From Catonia carolina (taxonomy: Eukaryota; Arthropoda; Insecta; Hemiptera; Achilidae): a DNA stretch of 64,000 bases. Both the position numbers and the translations under genes were made by a program. This document shows positions 21,802-34,823 of this stretch, in pieces. Position 1 is the stretch's first letter. The number at the start of each line of letters is the position of its first letter. A model generated the notes under the pieces. The model was not told the origin of the DNA. It was given only the letters and a program-made list of their open reading frames with translations, and made no database searches. The stretch lies in contig JAQMRL010000008.1 of the NCBI GenBank assembly GCA_035578175.1, positions 62,756,541 to 62,820,540 of the forward strand, in the 5' to 3' direction.

Positions 21802-21996
21802 AAATACCGAAATTCATTAAATTTGGTTCAGCGGTTCTTGCGTGATAACGTAACATACAAACAGACAAACAGACAGACAAAAATTCAGCTAAACTTATTT
21901 TCGATGTTTACGTGGTAGGCCTACATCTGGCGTAGAAACAAAATTTGGGTCATTTTGAAAAGTTGTACAGACAAAATTACAATTTTATTTGTATAG
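21802..21996. other. Tail-like repeat with CAGACAAACAGACAGACA
   Basis: The motif run 'ACGTAACATACAAACAGACA' resembles the AC-rich ends of common insect repeats. It continues the sequence to the left of the inverted-repeat element, so the element at 21187 probably sits inside an older repeat. Confidence 0.4.
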
Positions 21997-22004
21997 ATTA
22001 TTTC

Positions 22005-22407
22005 TGCCCAAAACAGACAGGTGGAGTGTCAAATTATTTACACTCAATCTGTTCGTTGCGGGGCTAAAATATATAGCCTAGTTCTGTTTTTTACCATGTG
22101 GTCAGCCAATTAAACGACTGAATCATTTAAGAACAGAAGAGGTAGAGGTGTAAAAGACACTAATCAGAGTTGTCTCCTCTGAATGTAATGAATTTCATTA
22201 TACAGCCAGACCCTGTGGTAAATGAAGTGAAGGTGTCATTTGCAGAGTGGAAAATATGTGCTTTTCAGAGGGCCCGGAATGCTAATAAGCGTACTTTTCC
22301 ACTCAGTGAGGAAGGCAATTGTAAATCACCTCACTCCTCGTTTTACTTAGTAAAACCTCTAGAGGTTCGAACCAGCCTTTCGGCTGATGACCTAAACAAC
22401 AACAAAC
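22005..22407 (+). mobile_element. Family A SINE, full length, with 8-bp target duplication
   Basis: Starts TGCCCAAAACAGACAGGTGG and ends (AAC)n. ATTATTTC repeats at 21997-22004 and 22408-22415. Relative to the copy at 3664 it carries GCCTA inserted after TA at 22074-22080. Confidence 0.85.
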
Positions 22408-22415
22408 ATTATTTC

Positions 22416-24640
22416 CTTTCTTTGCGTACACCAAACAATATAATGAACAGCCAAACAAAACAAAATTATAATATAGACTAATAATCACTAGTTGTATGTT
22501 ACGTCGGAAGGCGACTTTTGCAGGAAGAGAAAAGAACACAATCGATTCGATTTAAAAACGTGGCAACATGGTTAAGCTTATTCCATCTCCCGCAGCATCT
22601 ACCATAATTTAAATATTTTAAAAATTCTACCGAATAACTGATCAATCGCTATTCCATAATATTAATGAATTTGTATTAATTTTTTTGTACTGAATGCAAT
22701 GATTTTTTTGAAATTTCCGAATTAATGAGCGGTTATGAAGTTAACAGAGGTTCAGAACTTTACTAATAACTCAAAATTTAAATACGCTACAAATCTGAAA
22801 TTTCGTACGTACAATAACAACATACAGTTTTATAACCCGGCGAAATCTTAAATAAATCGGTCAAACAATGTTTGAGTTACAGCCTAAGCCTCTTAATGCA
22901 TCCAATGTGTTGCAGCAACAAAAAAAACGGCGTTTTTTTCTTCTCATCCTGATATCGGTATTAATAAACGCTTAAAATATGAAACCGACATGTAACAACG
23001 CAGATTGAAATTATGTAAATTATGGTGTACGGTGTTTTAACATACTGTAGTAGGCTACGTTAAAAGTTAACAAGCGGTTTTGAAGGCTCCAAACTCGGGT
23101 ATCCATTAATAAAAAAATTGACAGTAATTGTATAGCCTAAATCATGTAAATAAAGAAGAACAAAGTGAAAGGCGTGGACTCTAGAGTACACCCTGTAGCG
23201 GCTGGCTATGGTTTGCTAACGGTAGGAGCAAACTAAGAACGGCTGAACTGTAGGCTACTATGTAGAACTATAAGGACTACAGTGCAATAAGTAAGGGCTA
23301 CAGTGCCATAAATAACTGAATTGCTTACTCAGCAATCTTCAACATTCAGAACTTTAAACGGTTCAGAATGAAAAAAGATATGAAATTTAATATTAAGCAG
23401 ACTGTTTTAGATGGACGAATGAATTTCATGTTTATAACCTAAGTAAATTTTTGGGATAGATATGTAGGCGTTTACAAAATGTATTGGACAATTGTCATTG
23501 TAATTTAACTAGCACGGAAACGTTGTAATCAAATCTATTTTTTTATTCTTCCGAACTAATTTACTTAAAAAATTAAACTAATTTTCAGATTGAAATCAAA
23601 TAAAATAACAGTTTTAATTCAGTTACATTATGATTAATGCTTTCTGTTTTTTTTTTAGGAAAATAAATTTAATTTACATTCATAGAAAACGATTGTTTAA
23701 TTTAGAATAAAATAATTAATTTACTACAGTAAAATTAACTAGAAAGAATTTAATTCATTTCACACTAATTAATTAAATTAAAAAGTATTTAATTAATTAC
23801 ATTTGAAATATGAACGAAGATTTAAAGATTAAGTTAAATTTATTTATATATTGTTAAGGTTTATTTTCTTCAATTTTAACCATTATTTTACGTGTAGACT
23901 ATATTTTATTTGCTACGTCTCTTTTTTATCCGTCTTTTCATTTTACTTTTCTTTCATTTACCTATTATAAGAATACTTAATTTAAGAATTAATTTGAAAA
24001 TTCAGTAATTCTGTAGAATAAAGCAAAGTAAGGCGAAAATATTATATAACACAGCAATTTTGCCACGCTTTGACTCGGATGGAACAAGGTGAATAATTAA
24101 TGTTTCGCTTCTCTTTATTCCTGCATTACTATCCCCCCTTCTTTTCATATTATTCTTCACCTTACTCTTTGATTCAGTACTTCCTAATTTATCTAAACAA
24201 TATTCCTCTGTCTTTCTCAGAGAATAGGTATCTATGCATTCATTTTCATGTAAAAACAATGCTGTATTAGCACAAGTTATTACAATGTAAACATAGCCTA
24301 AAATTATACAAAAGGAATTTTTAATCAGTTTATCTTTTGATAAAATTAACAATGAAATGACTGTCAAATATTTTGATACTCGGTATGAAGTAGTATTGTC
24401 ATGTACAAATACCCCGTAATTATATCATTCAATCGGTCTCAAAATTCATATATAAGTTCTTATGCAGTACCTATTTTACAAAGGACAAACCTTACTGACA
24501 AAAGTAAATGATATAGGCCTAACCTAAAAACCTTATATTTATTTCTACGTGCATTCATAATTTTTCCCCTGCAGGTGAAGCGGAGAGACGAGTCATTTCC
24601 GTGCTCCAATAATAATAGTAAGTTACTACTATATAAATAA
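22416..24640. other. AT-rich sequence, nothing recognised
   Basis: No credible gene. The 121-codon minus frame at 24002-24367 and the 66-codon frame at 24460-24660 have no known domain. TAGGCTA or TAGCCTA at 23051, 23133, 23251 and 24294, and TAGGCCTA at 24514. Confidence 0.45.
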
Positions 24641-25434
24641 AAAAAATTTGGTATGAACACTCACACAACTTTCTTTTGCCAATGCAAATAATTAACAATA
24701 TAACCTAACATTAGCAATAAAACATTAGAAATAAACAAAAAAACTAACTTCAGTAAACATTACCTAATTTTAATCATAAGTGAGAGACGCAAAATGAAAA
24801 TCAACCTCAGTTTGACTTAAAATTACGGAAAATCACTCTTTCACTCTCAACTAGATTCTGTAGAAAAAATGCTCAAATGAAAGTTGTTGATCTTTTAATT
24901 TCCTATAAATTTTATTAATTTTATTATATAGGCTACACTTTTGTCGTAAAATGCATCCTAAGGGTGAAATCTTTAAAAAATCGATTTTTACACATTTTCG
25001 TGAAAACAAAACAGAAAATTTCTAATTACCGTTAAACTAAGCGTTAGGCCTATACAAAAAAAATGTTTGAAATAAAAGTTGTTGCAGGTTTTTAAATTTT
25101 CTACAACTTTTATTTTATCCTACTTTTTTGGGCTAAAATGTATAGTAATCCGCAATCTTAAAAAACAATTTTTTTACGAAAAAAAACAGCCTCCCCAAGA
25201 ATTTCAGCAAACAAGGCGCCTACCCTATCTTTTAGAGCATAAACAATGTAGTAAATGAAACGATTTAAAAAAAAATCGTAGAAGCCGTTATTGAGAAAAT
25301 CGCAAAATGGTGAAAAATGACACGAATAAACTACTCTGGTTGACCGATTTTGATGAAAATGTTCGTGTCGGGTTCGGTAGTAGTAGACTATCTAACTTAA
25401 GTTTCAAGTTCGTACGATGTTCCGTTCTTGAGTT

Positions 25435-25476
<42 letters not shown>

Positions 25477-25510
25477 ACACACACACACCACACACGCACA
25501 CACGCGCGCG

Positions 25511-25555
<45 letters not shown>

Positions 25556-25695
25556 CAATCGCTAAAATCATGTTTTTTGGGTTCGGGTTCAGGGGCTACG
25601 AAAAAGTGTAGATCTGGTGAAAACTCGATTACGAAAAATTGACATGAAAACAATTATTTCCTTCCTATATATTCATATAGGCAAGAGGATGTAAT
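24641..25695 (-). repeat. Family B repeat, near full length, with long CA/CG microsatellite
   Basis: A complete reverse-oriented copy. Its internal microsatellite (about 25436-25553) has expanded to a compound (CA)n(CG)n(CA)n tract. Frames of repeated HT or CV residues across it are artefacts. Against other copies it has GGCCTA inserted at 25047 and GGCTA at 24931 (GCCTA on the repeat's own strand). Confidence 0.85.
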
Positions 25696-26059
25696 AAGTA
25701 GTTTGCCTGTAAGAGATCGGTTTACTGTAGCTATCTGTTTTCTCGGTAGCTACAGGTAATTTATTTTCCGCAACTAAAATAATATTGAATATTGTACACC
25801 TTGAGAATGTGTATGATTTAAACCCTGACATCAAAGAATGGTATTTACACTATTTCAGATCTGAGTTATTCAATAATATTGTCAATCAGCTCAACCGAAG
25901 TATATGGTATTATCGTGATAGGGAATCAAACCCCGAACTCCTGGGATAGGAGCCATTATCGCTGAAAATTGCACTTAAGATCGGACAGTTTAAGTAAAGG
26001 GATCAATAAGTTAGAAATAAGGTCAACAAAGTAATTTCTACTAGTAAGCTATATTTAAT
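25696..26059. other. Spacer with a tRNA-like B box
   Basis: The reverse complement of 25919-25940 contains GGGGTTTGATTCCC, a box-B-like word as in tRNA-derived SINEs; too little is left to name a family. Confidence 0.35.
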
Positions 26060-26240
26060 TTTTTTTTATTCCTAATGTGTGTTCGTTGCAATCTGGTAAA
26101 TTCAAAACAATAAGGAACCCCATAACCCAATGAAACGAGAATGATGTAAATGACGCGTTAATGAGGTGAAGTCTTGTACAGACCCAGGCCAACCATTTCT
26201 GAAAACGTATAAAACTCTCTTAATCCATATAAAATTCCTT
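26060..26240 (-). mobile_element. Family E SINE fragment
   Basis: Shares GTTGCAATCTG, CCCATAACCCAATG and GTCTTGTACAGACCCAGGCC with the complete copy at 48202-48507; the tRNA-like head is missing. Confidence 0.65.
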
Positions 26241-28565
26241 AAAAACAAGAAATTTAACCGATTTATGGTTGTAGTAGATGAACTGATAGGGATATACTTT
26301 ATAACAGTGATTGAGAACAAAATGACCTAATTCAATTATAACAATAAAAACAATTTAATTTAATCTCAGGGATGTAAAAGACAGTTATCGTAGAGAGATG
26401 ATAAGATCAATAGGATATTTGAGGGTGAGATTATGAGGGAAGCTTGTCACATTATATCCTAAACGGATTTAATTCGCGTCTTATTTAAAGTGCTTTCCAT
26501 CCCTCCTGAATTATACATAAACTTATACAAATTATCCTATCGAAAAGCCGAATTATTTGACAGGATGTGACAGACAAGAGGATTATGCGATGTAATTGTC
26601 GGGACGTGTGCTGTTCACTTGCACGACCGCTCCCTCTTCAATCAGTATTATTCTATCTCTTACCAACTTACTACCTTTATATTTCCCCCCTGATACAAAC
26701 TCTATCATTGCACACGATCAGGATAGCGCAATATACGATGTAGTAGCAACAATATTACCACCTACCCTTCTTTGTTGTTAAAAATCGACTGTTTCTCCTC
26801 CAACCTACAACCGCACACGCATTTGAGCGACAGTAACATAACATAACCTCCGAACCCTCCTCCCACAATAAAACTCTGAAGTGAAGTACCACGGGGGAGC
26901 TCTCACCCCTTGTATAATAACAATCATTTGAAAGAGAAGTGGGGGTGGTGCATCAATAACCATTCAAGTTTATTAAACAACACCTGTATATTTAGTCCAA
27001 ACGACTGACTGACTATACAAGCTTACGCATTACGCATCTATCGTACGCAACAATGAATTTAAAATGTTTGTTCATTCTCAATGGAATGATAACATTAATA
27101 AAAACAACCCTCATTAATTCTGTACTTATATTATTGTAATTAATTACATATTATTGATCATTTATAGGTAGAGTAATCAGAATATTCTCAATAACTTTTA
27201 ATACAATGAAAATGGGCATGAAAATATTTCTGTAAATTTGCCCGTTTGAGTTGCCATCATACCGATTGGGGGACAGAAAATTTACCGATGTTTTAGCCTA
27301 TTTCTATTTTCTTATAATCAGGGTTGCGTCCTTAATAAAACACCCGTTATAATATAACACTTGAGCCTAAAACTAGAAAGGATTCCAGCAGGGTGTATTC
27401 GGACAAGGACAGCCCCCAAAGGTTGGAAAGCCTAAAAAAGATATGCGCATAATTTTTCACATTTTATGGGTATTTCTATGTAAGTAATCTTACCGTATTA
27501 TTAACAATAAAAATAGGAAAAATATTTGAAAAAATTCTATATCAATATTTTACAAGTTAACGTTAATGTTGTTTTTCTTTTTCAAGTTAACGTTAAACTA
27601 TTTATTGAAAGTTATAATATTTAACCTAATTATGTTCAATTAATTTAATGACGTCATGTACTCAATGAGTTTATATTTCATTATTAAATACAGTAATAAA
27701 ATTTAGAAAAAGTAATGTACTATTTAACCTTAACTTGAAGAATATTGGTGTAGGATTTTTTTAAAAAAATTTCCCGTTTTTATCGTTAAAAATACTGTAA
27801 GATTACACACGAAATGTCCACATAATGTGACAAGTTTTTCTGTGGTGGGGGGGGGGGGGGGAGGAATAACAAAACAGATTTGCAGCTTCTTACATAGTTA
27901 TTTAACAACTTCAGTTGCGTATGGTATTTGTAAATCTTTGTGAAACATTAGGTTTATCTCATAAAGGGGCCATTGCGTTATCACACGTAAAATTTTGAGT
28001 AAGGTTTTCAATTGATAGAAACGTGTTTTGAGTTTGTGACGTATGTGTTCCATTTGAGTTATCTATCTAAGTGTAGCGTGTTTGAGTTATACTATGTGAC
28101 AGCGGAATATTATTAATGGCAATTAATAGCAACACATGACGTTCACTCTTAGACGACAATACTACCCAACTGTTTACATATTTTTGGCTTTAATTTTATA
28201 TCTTATAATTTACACAACCTCTGATTTGATAAAGAGATTAGTTAAGCGTGCTAGGAGGTTAGATACTCAACAGTATTTCCTTTAGGATTAATAAATTTAT
28301 AGCCTACCTGTAATTAATTTTGTAGGGTTACTCTAAGTATGTAAAGTAGCGTTCATTCCTTTGAACATGCTTAAAAATATTTATTATAATTTATGCTTAT
28401 TTCCACTTTCTTAGATGGTCCAACAAATTCATTTCCCAATCATATGTTGGTTTTATCGTGAGAAATCATATGTAGCCTAATCTGATTTTTGGATAGAAAA
28501 ACCCAGATTGTTAACCGAAAAATCAGTCAGGAGTTTCCAATAATTCAAAATTTTAATGTCAATGT
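26241..28565. other. AT-rich sequence with a G15 tract
   Basis: No gene recognised. The patch at 26600-26960 is slightly richer in GC with only short frames. An uninterrupted run of 15 G lies at 27847-27861. TAGCCTA at 27294, 28300 and 28473. Confidence 0.45.
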
Positions 28566-28715
28566 GCATGCCGTGTCGCTCACCTCTTCAACCGCTACGA
28601 CGACTACTATCGACTCTTCCCGCCCAGACGACCACCGCTAAAACGGCCTTTTTTAGGGCCCCAAATATTTAAGGTTCCCTTACACCGCTTAATGTCGCCG
28701 TCCAGTGATTAAACA
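28566..28715 (+). repeat. Decayed copy of the GC-rich repeat at 19320-19755
   Basis: Matches the 3' third of the copy at 19320, with ACGACGACTA, CCAGACGACCACCGCT, AAACGGCC and the GTCGCCGTCCAGTG end. The stem-loop at 28645-28660 keeps six pairs including one G-T. Confidence 0.65.
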
Positions 28716-30100
28716 CATAACATCGAAGAAGTTGAAATCTTAATCTTCATGTAAAATATCGTATTGGCCTACAAATAACCATCTGCTACGAGCCAGCATT
28801 TTGCTAGTTTCAAAAGTTAATATTAAATAAATTAGTTTATTGATTTTCCCGATTTCACTTTACACGTTACCTTTTCTAGGTTTTACGAGTTTTCAGTATT
28901 GAAAACGTTCGAAAAATTTAGGCCATTAAAAATTCAAATTGGTTTTTAAATTTCCTGATTAGTAGTCTAGTATACAGAATTTTTATTTTATTCATTTTGG
29001 ATGTTTCGTATAAAGTATACTTCATTTAATTTTGTTTCATGAATTTGTATTGCTTGCGCAGATCGTAGTCTACTTTTGAGTTGGTGAAATTGTAATACAG
29101 AAAAATGAGAAACGAGATTAGGCTTTCTGTTGAACTGTATCGCATGAACAAAAAGGAGAAAACACGGTGTTCTCTTTGATACAAACCAACAAAGAAGATA
29201 GGATCGACTGAAATGAACAAGAAAAGAAGAAGAGAAAAAAAACGAACATGTACGTGGTGAGTAACGAAAGAAACAAAACAAGTTCAGTAGCAATAAGAGA
29301 AGGCATCTTATTGGTCAACTCTCTTGGGGGAGTTTCATTTTTGTTTTTTCCTTTTACCCTGTATTTTTCACACCGTCTTATTACACGTTTTCTTGATTGG
29401 ATAGGCCGGTCGGTCCAATTCGAGATGAAATTCTACCACCTGATCCCTCCAGTTCAGTTTTTCTACTCTGTACATTTTCAAAATGGCATCGCTTGAAAAA
29501 AAACTCATAGAGAAAAATATTTTGTTATTTATTCTCACAAATGTCAGTCTGTTTATTGAATTTATTTAAAATAAGTCAGTATAAGTAATCGTTCATCTTG
29601 AAGAAAGTTTAATAAATATTAGGCCTGAAATAAGCATGAGTTTTCGTAAAAAATTAATATATTTACAGATTTTTTACCCCGGTTAATAGAATGTAGAATA
29701 TTTTATAGTCACTTCATTACTCCGAAATTAAACATTTAAACCAGAAAATTAGATAGTTCTCAATAACTTAAGTATTTAGAAGAATAGATTTTCTAATAGT
29801 CAGAAATACAGTTACAGATTTTCTTACAGTCCATAGAATTAATATCCTAAAACATAGGTAACATGAGTAGGGTACATTTAATAAAAATTTAATTTTCGTG
29901 GTAAATATAAAAATATTATTAATTAACTATTGAAAATAAAAAGTTAGTTTCAAAAACTAAACAAAAGTTCATTTTACCAATTCTTTAAAATTTTAATATA
30001 GCCAAAAATTTTAAATAAAACATTAAAAAAATTAGTAGGCTACAGAAGTTATGACGAAGTCATCATGAAGTTTGATAGCAAAGAGAATAATTTTTTTTAA
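28716..30100. other. AT-rich sequence, nothing recognised
   Basis: Frames at 28988-29496 overlap on both strands, are F/S-rich and have no domain. TAGGCTA at 30036. Confidence 0.45.
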
Positions 30101-30104
30101 TGCC

Positions 30105-30388
30105 TTATAGAGCGTACGTAGCAATCCGTTAAATTGAAGAACAATAGACTAATCAATCCCATGACCCAATGAGATGAGGATATGTACGACGAGTAAATGA
30201 GGTGTATTCTTGTACAGATTCAGGCCAATAATTCCACAGAGGGTATGGTTAATTGAACCTAAACTATAAAGTACACTGGTTACCACTGTATAATATTAAA
30301 ATCCGTATAAAACTACCTTTACTAGGATTTGAACCAGACACCATCATTTCCAAAAATCAGCTGTAAGATAGCTGACTTGCTGATAATT
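30105..30388 (-). mobile_element. Family E SINE, nearly complete
   Basis: Shares CCCATGACCCAATGAGATGA, TTGTACAGATTCAGGCC and TTTACTAGGATTTGAACC with 48202-48507. The reverse complement of the last word is the polymerase III B box. Confidence 0.7.
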
Positions 30389-30390
30389 AA

Positions 30391-30648
30391 TTGTTGTTTA
30401 GGTCAACAGCCTAAAGGCTGGTTGAACATCTAGAGGTTTTACTAAGTAAATACGAGGAGTGAGGTGGTTTACTATGGCTTTCCTCACTGAATTGAAAGAT
30501 TATACTTATCAGCATGCCAGACTCTCTAAAAAGCATCTATTTTCCACCCTGCAAATGATACCTTCGCTTCATTCACCACAGGGTCTGGCTGTATAGTGAA
30601 ATTCATTACTCTCAGAGGAAATGATTCTGACTAGAGTATTTTACAACT
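30391..30648 (-). mobile_element. Family A SINE, 5'-truncated
   Basis: The tail TTGTTGTTTAGGTC is present; the 5' third is missing. It abuts the family E copy. Confidence 0.75.
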
Positions 30649-31689
30649 TATGAGTATTTATTTCCTTGAATATATTGTGAGTTATTCAGAGTGTAACGGC
30701 CATCTTTCCTCACAGGTTTGCTTTATTTTTGCTTGTCTTTCGCTACATCATAACCTAAAGGAGATTAAATTTTTAATAAAAGGGTTACAATATTTTATTC
30801 TCTGAGGTAATTTTAACGTAGTAGGTATATACATAAAGAATTATTTTGTAACTTCCGTTGTTTATAATGTAATATATTATATGTAAACAGAATTAAAAAA
30901 AGCATTATCTTTGAAATTGAGTTTTACAAAATATAAAAGTAGGCCTAATATGCGTAAAATAAATTACGAACAGGTTATTTTTCCTGTATAATATATGTAT
31001 ATTTTTATGTTTGGAGTTGCGGTCATTTATAAAATTTCATATAAACGTATAAATGTTTCCAAGCTTAACAGAGATACTAGTAGGCAACTGAACTAATGCA
31101 TTAAAAAAATTAATCGCAATATTATACACTCTGTTAAACTCTCGAGGGAAATGTGGTGGCATCTCAATTAGCATGAACACTTGTACGTCCATCCTATTAC
31201 TCTATTACCCATCGTTCTCTGTACACGCGTGAGCGTGCGTGTATACACGTGCCATACGCGTGCGTCAACCCCTCATGTACGTTACATTATAGACTTAATA
31301 CATGTACAAGTTACTATCACACTTTTGGACACATGCCACTAATTCCATTACGTTAGTGTACGCTCACTTACACACCCTTACACTACTGCGCTACTCTTAC
31401 AATTCTCGTACGCGTTTTCACATGCATTTACACGCATATGTTTCTCTACATATTGTAGACCTACATTTATATTTACAACAATTATTTTTATTACATAATA
31501 TGTTACAGTTATTGATCATTCCTCCTCCAACTTATCAAAAAATGCATCAATCATAATTTATTTATTTTTTGTCTAATCGAGGGGTTTGTTTTGTAACCAA
31601 TATTAAGTTAACTCTATTTCCATAACAGGCTCAGTCAATCAGTCGATTTAAATTGTCAAATAATTGAAATTAGTCCTGGTTAAAACAAT
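30649..31689. other. AT-rich sequence, nothing recognised
   Basis: A stretch with alternating CGTG/CACG words at 31200-31265 is less AT-rich. No gene recognised. TAGGCCTA at 30940. Confidence 0.45.
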
Positions 31690-32110
31690 AACTACTTTTT
31701 ACAGGTCCAACAACCAAAACTTTGGTCCAAAAATAACACTATCCATCCGGTAGATCCGACTGAAGCGCCTGAAGCCATCCATCTCTAAAGCCCTCAATTT
31801 GTCCTGACTTCTTCTATCCAGGTCCAAGCCTCACAATCATACAACGTAATAGGCTTTACAACAGCATTATAAATTATTTTCTTTGTGTCAATCCGGATTT
31901 TCGGTGACCAAAACAGGGAATTCAAGTATCTTATTGCTCTCCTACCTTGGGTAATCATACAACTAATACATATTGCAGATGTGCCTTCCTTTGTGAATAT
32001 TGATCTAAATTTTCCCCATCCAGCTGCAAGTCTTCCTGAGGTCCCCCAACTGCCAATTACTCTGTCTTCCCTCAGTTGATTTTTCAGCCCAATCTCGCAT
32101 ATTCTACTTT
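31690..32110 (-). pseudogene. Non-LTR retrotransposon ORF2 C-terminal fossil
   Basis: Minus-strand translation reads QGRRAIRYLNSLFWSPKI, then TKKIIYNAVVKPITLY and CEAWTW, the segment just after the RT core in many insect non-LTR elements (AI..LN...W...I....K..IY..VV.PI.LYG.E.W). Stops follow, so it is a relic. Confidence 0.65.
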
Positions 32111-32179
32111 TAACTTAACCATATAGGATAAATCCTCCTCATGAGGAAAATCATTTATAACTAAGACTAAAGTAAATCA

Positions 32180-32244
32180 AATATAAATTTTTCTAAACAC
32201 CGCGACACCCTTGGGAGCCGCGACGCACAGTTTGAAAACCACTG
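32180..32244. repeat. hAT-type terminal fragment
   Basis: Ends CACAGTTTGAAAACCACTG preceded by GGGAGCCGCGACG, the typical end of Charlie-like hAT elements (reverse complement CAGTGGTTTTCAAAC). I found no partner end nearby, so only one terminus is called. Confidence 0.5.
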
Positions 32245-32305
32245 ACCTAGAGTATTGATCAGTACTCAATACTCAAAAAATAGGAAACAATCCTATTGTT
32301 TCTAC

Positions 32306-32641
32306 AATCGGAATTGTAGGAACCGGTTATAAGAAAATCACAAGAGAGTAAAAAATTGCACTATACACTTCTACCCGGTTGACCAATTTTAATGGAATGT
32401 TAATATCGGGTCCTCTTGTAGTACTAATTTAAGTTCCAAGTTTAACTCCGTAAGTTATTCCATTCTTGAGATATTTTATACACAAACAAACACGCACACA
32501 CAGACCAATTTGATAAAAAACATGTGTTTTTGGGTTCAGGGAGCCTGAAAACTTGTAATTCCGGTAATAACTCAATCTCAAAAATTCGAAAACAGAGTAC
32601 TGTTTTTCCTTCCGTATACATTTATATAGGACAAGAGAAAT
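32306..32641 (-). repeat. Family B repeat, 5' part
   Basis: Holds the end with palindromic ATA motif (reversed, near 32630), TGAACCC-type words, a short CA microsatellite (about 32479-32502) and GGTTGACC. The internal blocks are missing. Confidence 0.75.
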
Positions 32642-32664
32642 TAAATTTACTGTGAATACTTTTT

Positions 32665-33066
32665 TCCCGTAACAGGAAGGTGGAGTGTTAAATTATTTTC
32701 ACTCGATCTGCCAGTTCCAGGGCTACAAAAAATAATTCTATTTCTTATCACCTAGCGAATTATATAATTGAATCATTCATAAACAGAAGAAGTAGAGGTG
32801 TAAAAGACACTAGTCAGAGATATCTCCTGTAAGAGTAATGAATTTAATTACACAGCCAGATTCTGTGGTGAATGAAGTGAAGGTGCCATTTGCAGGGTGA
32901 AAATTAAATTCTTTTCAAAAGCCCTGGCATGTTGATAAGCATACTTTTCCACTCAGTGAGGCAGGCAATTATAAACCATCTCACTCCTTTTTCACTTAGT
33001 AAAGTCTCTAGAGGTTCAAATCTTCAGTTCAAAACTTTCGGCTGATGACCTAAACACAAAAAAACA
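32665..33066 (+). mobile_element. Family A SINE
   Basis: Near full length from AACAGGAAGGTGGAGTGTTA to CGGCTGATGACCTAAACAC. Possible target repeats (GTGAATA / GTGAAAA) are imperfect. Confidence 0.8.
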
Positions 33067-33802
33067 AGTGAAAAATATTCCAGTACGTATTAAATAGTCT
33101 GCTGAATAAACTAACAAACAGTAGGCCTACATGGAATCTCTAGGTTCATGTCCCGATGATTATCAGTGGTTTCAAAATATTCTTAAAATATTTTCAGATT
33201 CCAAAAAATAAAAGATAAAGAAAAATATAAGAAAATAATATACGTATGTCTCGGGAATGAGAAAGATTTTATTCGATTTAATTTATTTTATTACGTTGGT
33301 TAAATTTTTTTAAACGAAATTATATTAATAATAATATATCCCACATATCATAAATGTAACATAACAAAGTTAACCATATAAACAGGGAAAGCTGTTAAAA
33401 AAATTACGTCACAATCTATATCATTCAAGTGGTTATTGATAAAATTATCGCTTCGTTCCATTTCTGTCTTGGTCGCGCCTTTATTAATATAGTCATATAG
33501 TCAGTATAGTTTCAACTGAACTTACTCTGTTTGTTACGTACCAATAAGTCTGTAAAAAGTATTGAAGGAAAACTAAGTTTAAAATGAAACTTTAAGTAAT
33601 TGAGTGAAATTAGTTAAAAAAATCTGTGTTCGTTTTAGTATCTATATTATTTACAGTTTTTATTAATCAATTTTACATCAGTGTATTGTTAGACAGATAT
33701 AGTGTCGATCATTAGATATCGCATTGAAAGGAGCTGTAATATTTTTCAGGTAATTAAGAATAACTCATTGTTATTGTCGTAGATGTATTGTGGTTTGTCC
33801 CT
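33067..33802. other. AT-rich sequence, nothing recognised
   Basis: TAGGCCTA at 33122; no gene. Confidence 0.45.
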
Positions 33803-34147
33803 CTAAAGTAAAACGAGGAGTCAGGTAATTTTCTATTGCCGGCCTCACTGAGTGGAAAAGTATGCTTATCAGCATGCCAGGCCCTCTAAAAACACATTTA
33901 CTTTCCACCCTACAAAATGACACCTTCACTTCATTCACCATATGGTCTGGCTGTATAATGAAATTCATTACTCAGAGGATATAACTCTGTTTAATGTCTT
34001 TTGCACCTCTACCTCTTCTGTTTTAAATGATTCAGTAATATAATTGGTTGACCATGTGATAAGTAACAGAATTATTTTTTTTAACCCTGGAATGAAAAGA
34101 TTGAGTGTAAATAATTTGAGATTCTACCTGTCTGTTATTAGCAGAAA
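33803..34147 (-). mobile_element. Family A SINE, tail missing
   Basis: Reverse copy from TAAAACGAGGAG-type words to the 5' end at the right (GTTATTAGCAGAAAAG); the (AAC)n end is lost. Confidence 0.75.
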
Positions 34148-34262
34148 AGTCTCTAATAATAGGCCTACTAAAATAGGATCTGTAGAAGTAATGCTTGAAA
34201 TAAAATTTATTGATTTTTTAAATTTTGTTATTTTTTAAATCACAGTTATAAGAAAAGTTAAT

Positions 34263-34505
34263 GAAATTTACAATACTTAAATGGAAAACAGTTACAAATT
34301 TATATATTTCTGTTATGTCACCTAAAATACAGCTTAAATTGTATCAAAATTGATATTTTTTAAAAGGTCTAAACATTTTCTAATGATTCCTGATTACAAA
34401 AAGTCTTCATTTATTCGTGGGAAGAAAATATTAACAAACTAATGAAAATCAATGCTATTTCCCTATGGTTCAAATTCCGATGGACACCTGGTATATCTTT
34501 TAGAG
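34263..34505 (+). repeat. Family F repeat, single copy
   Basis: Matches 17453-17670 over TATCAAAATTGATATTTTTT, CATTTTCTAATGATTCCTG and AATGAAAATCAATGCTATTT; not accompanied by an inverted arm. Confidence 0.7.
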
Positions 34506-34566
34506 AATACAAATGTTGAATTTTAGAACTGTAGCTCTTCGGGAATGTGTATTCATAGTAGACCTG

Positions 34567-34823
34567 TATACTATATAACTTGATGTTGGTTCCAGAAAAA
34601 AGTGGATCGTGCAGGTCACGTCAATTTTTCTCTTCGATTTCCTTTTAAGAAATTTACTAAAATTAACCATTCATTACAGTGAATACTGAATAAAGCTGAT
34701 ACAGCATATTTTCTTTTAAATTATTTTAATTGGCTAGTGTTGCACAAGAATCATACTAAGTTTCCACATTCCCTACACTTAGAATTAAATTTACAATAGA
34801 AATCACTTATAGAACAAGATATA
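34567..34823 (+). repeat. 257-bp direct repeat, left copy
   Basis: Begins TATACTATATAACTTGATG and ends AGAACAAGATATA. A copy about 85-88% similar by eye lies at 35740-35994, directly on the far side of the mariner insertion. Confidence 0.8.

Noticed and set aside
22170..22481. 103-codon frame
   Set aside because: It lies within a family A SINE; the same frame is not kept in other copies.
24002..24367. 121-codon minus-strand frame as a gene
   Set aside because: No domain and no recognisable relative; similar length occurs by chance.
25288..25653. Protein-coding frames of about 110-120 codons on both strands with long HTHT or CVCV runs
   Set aside because: They are translations of the CA/CG microsatellite inside a family B repeat.
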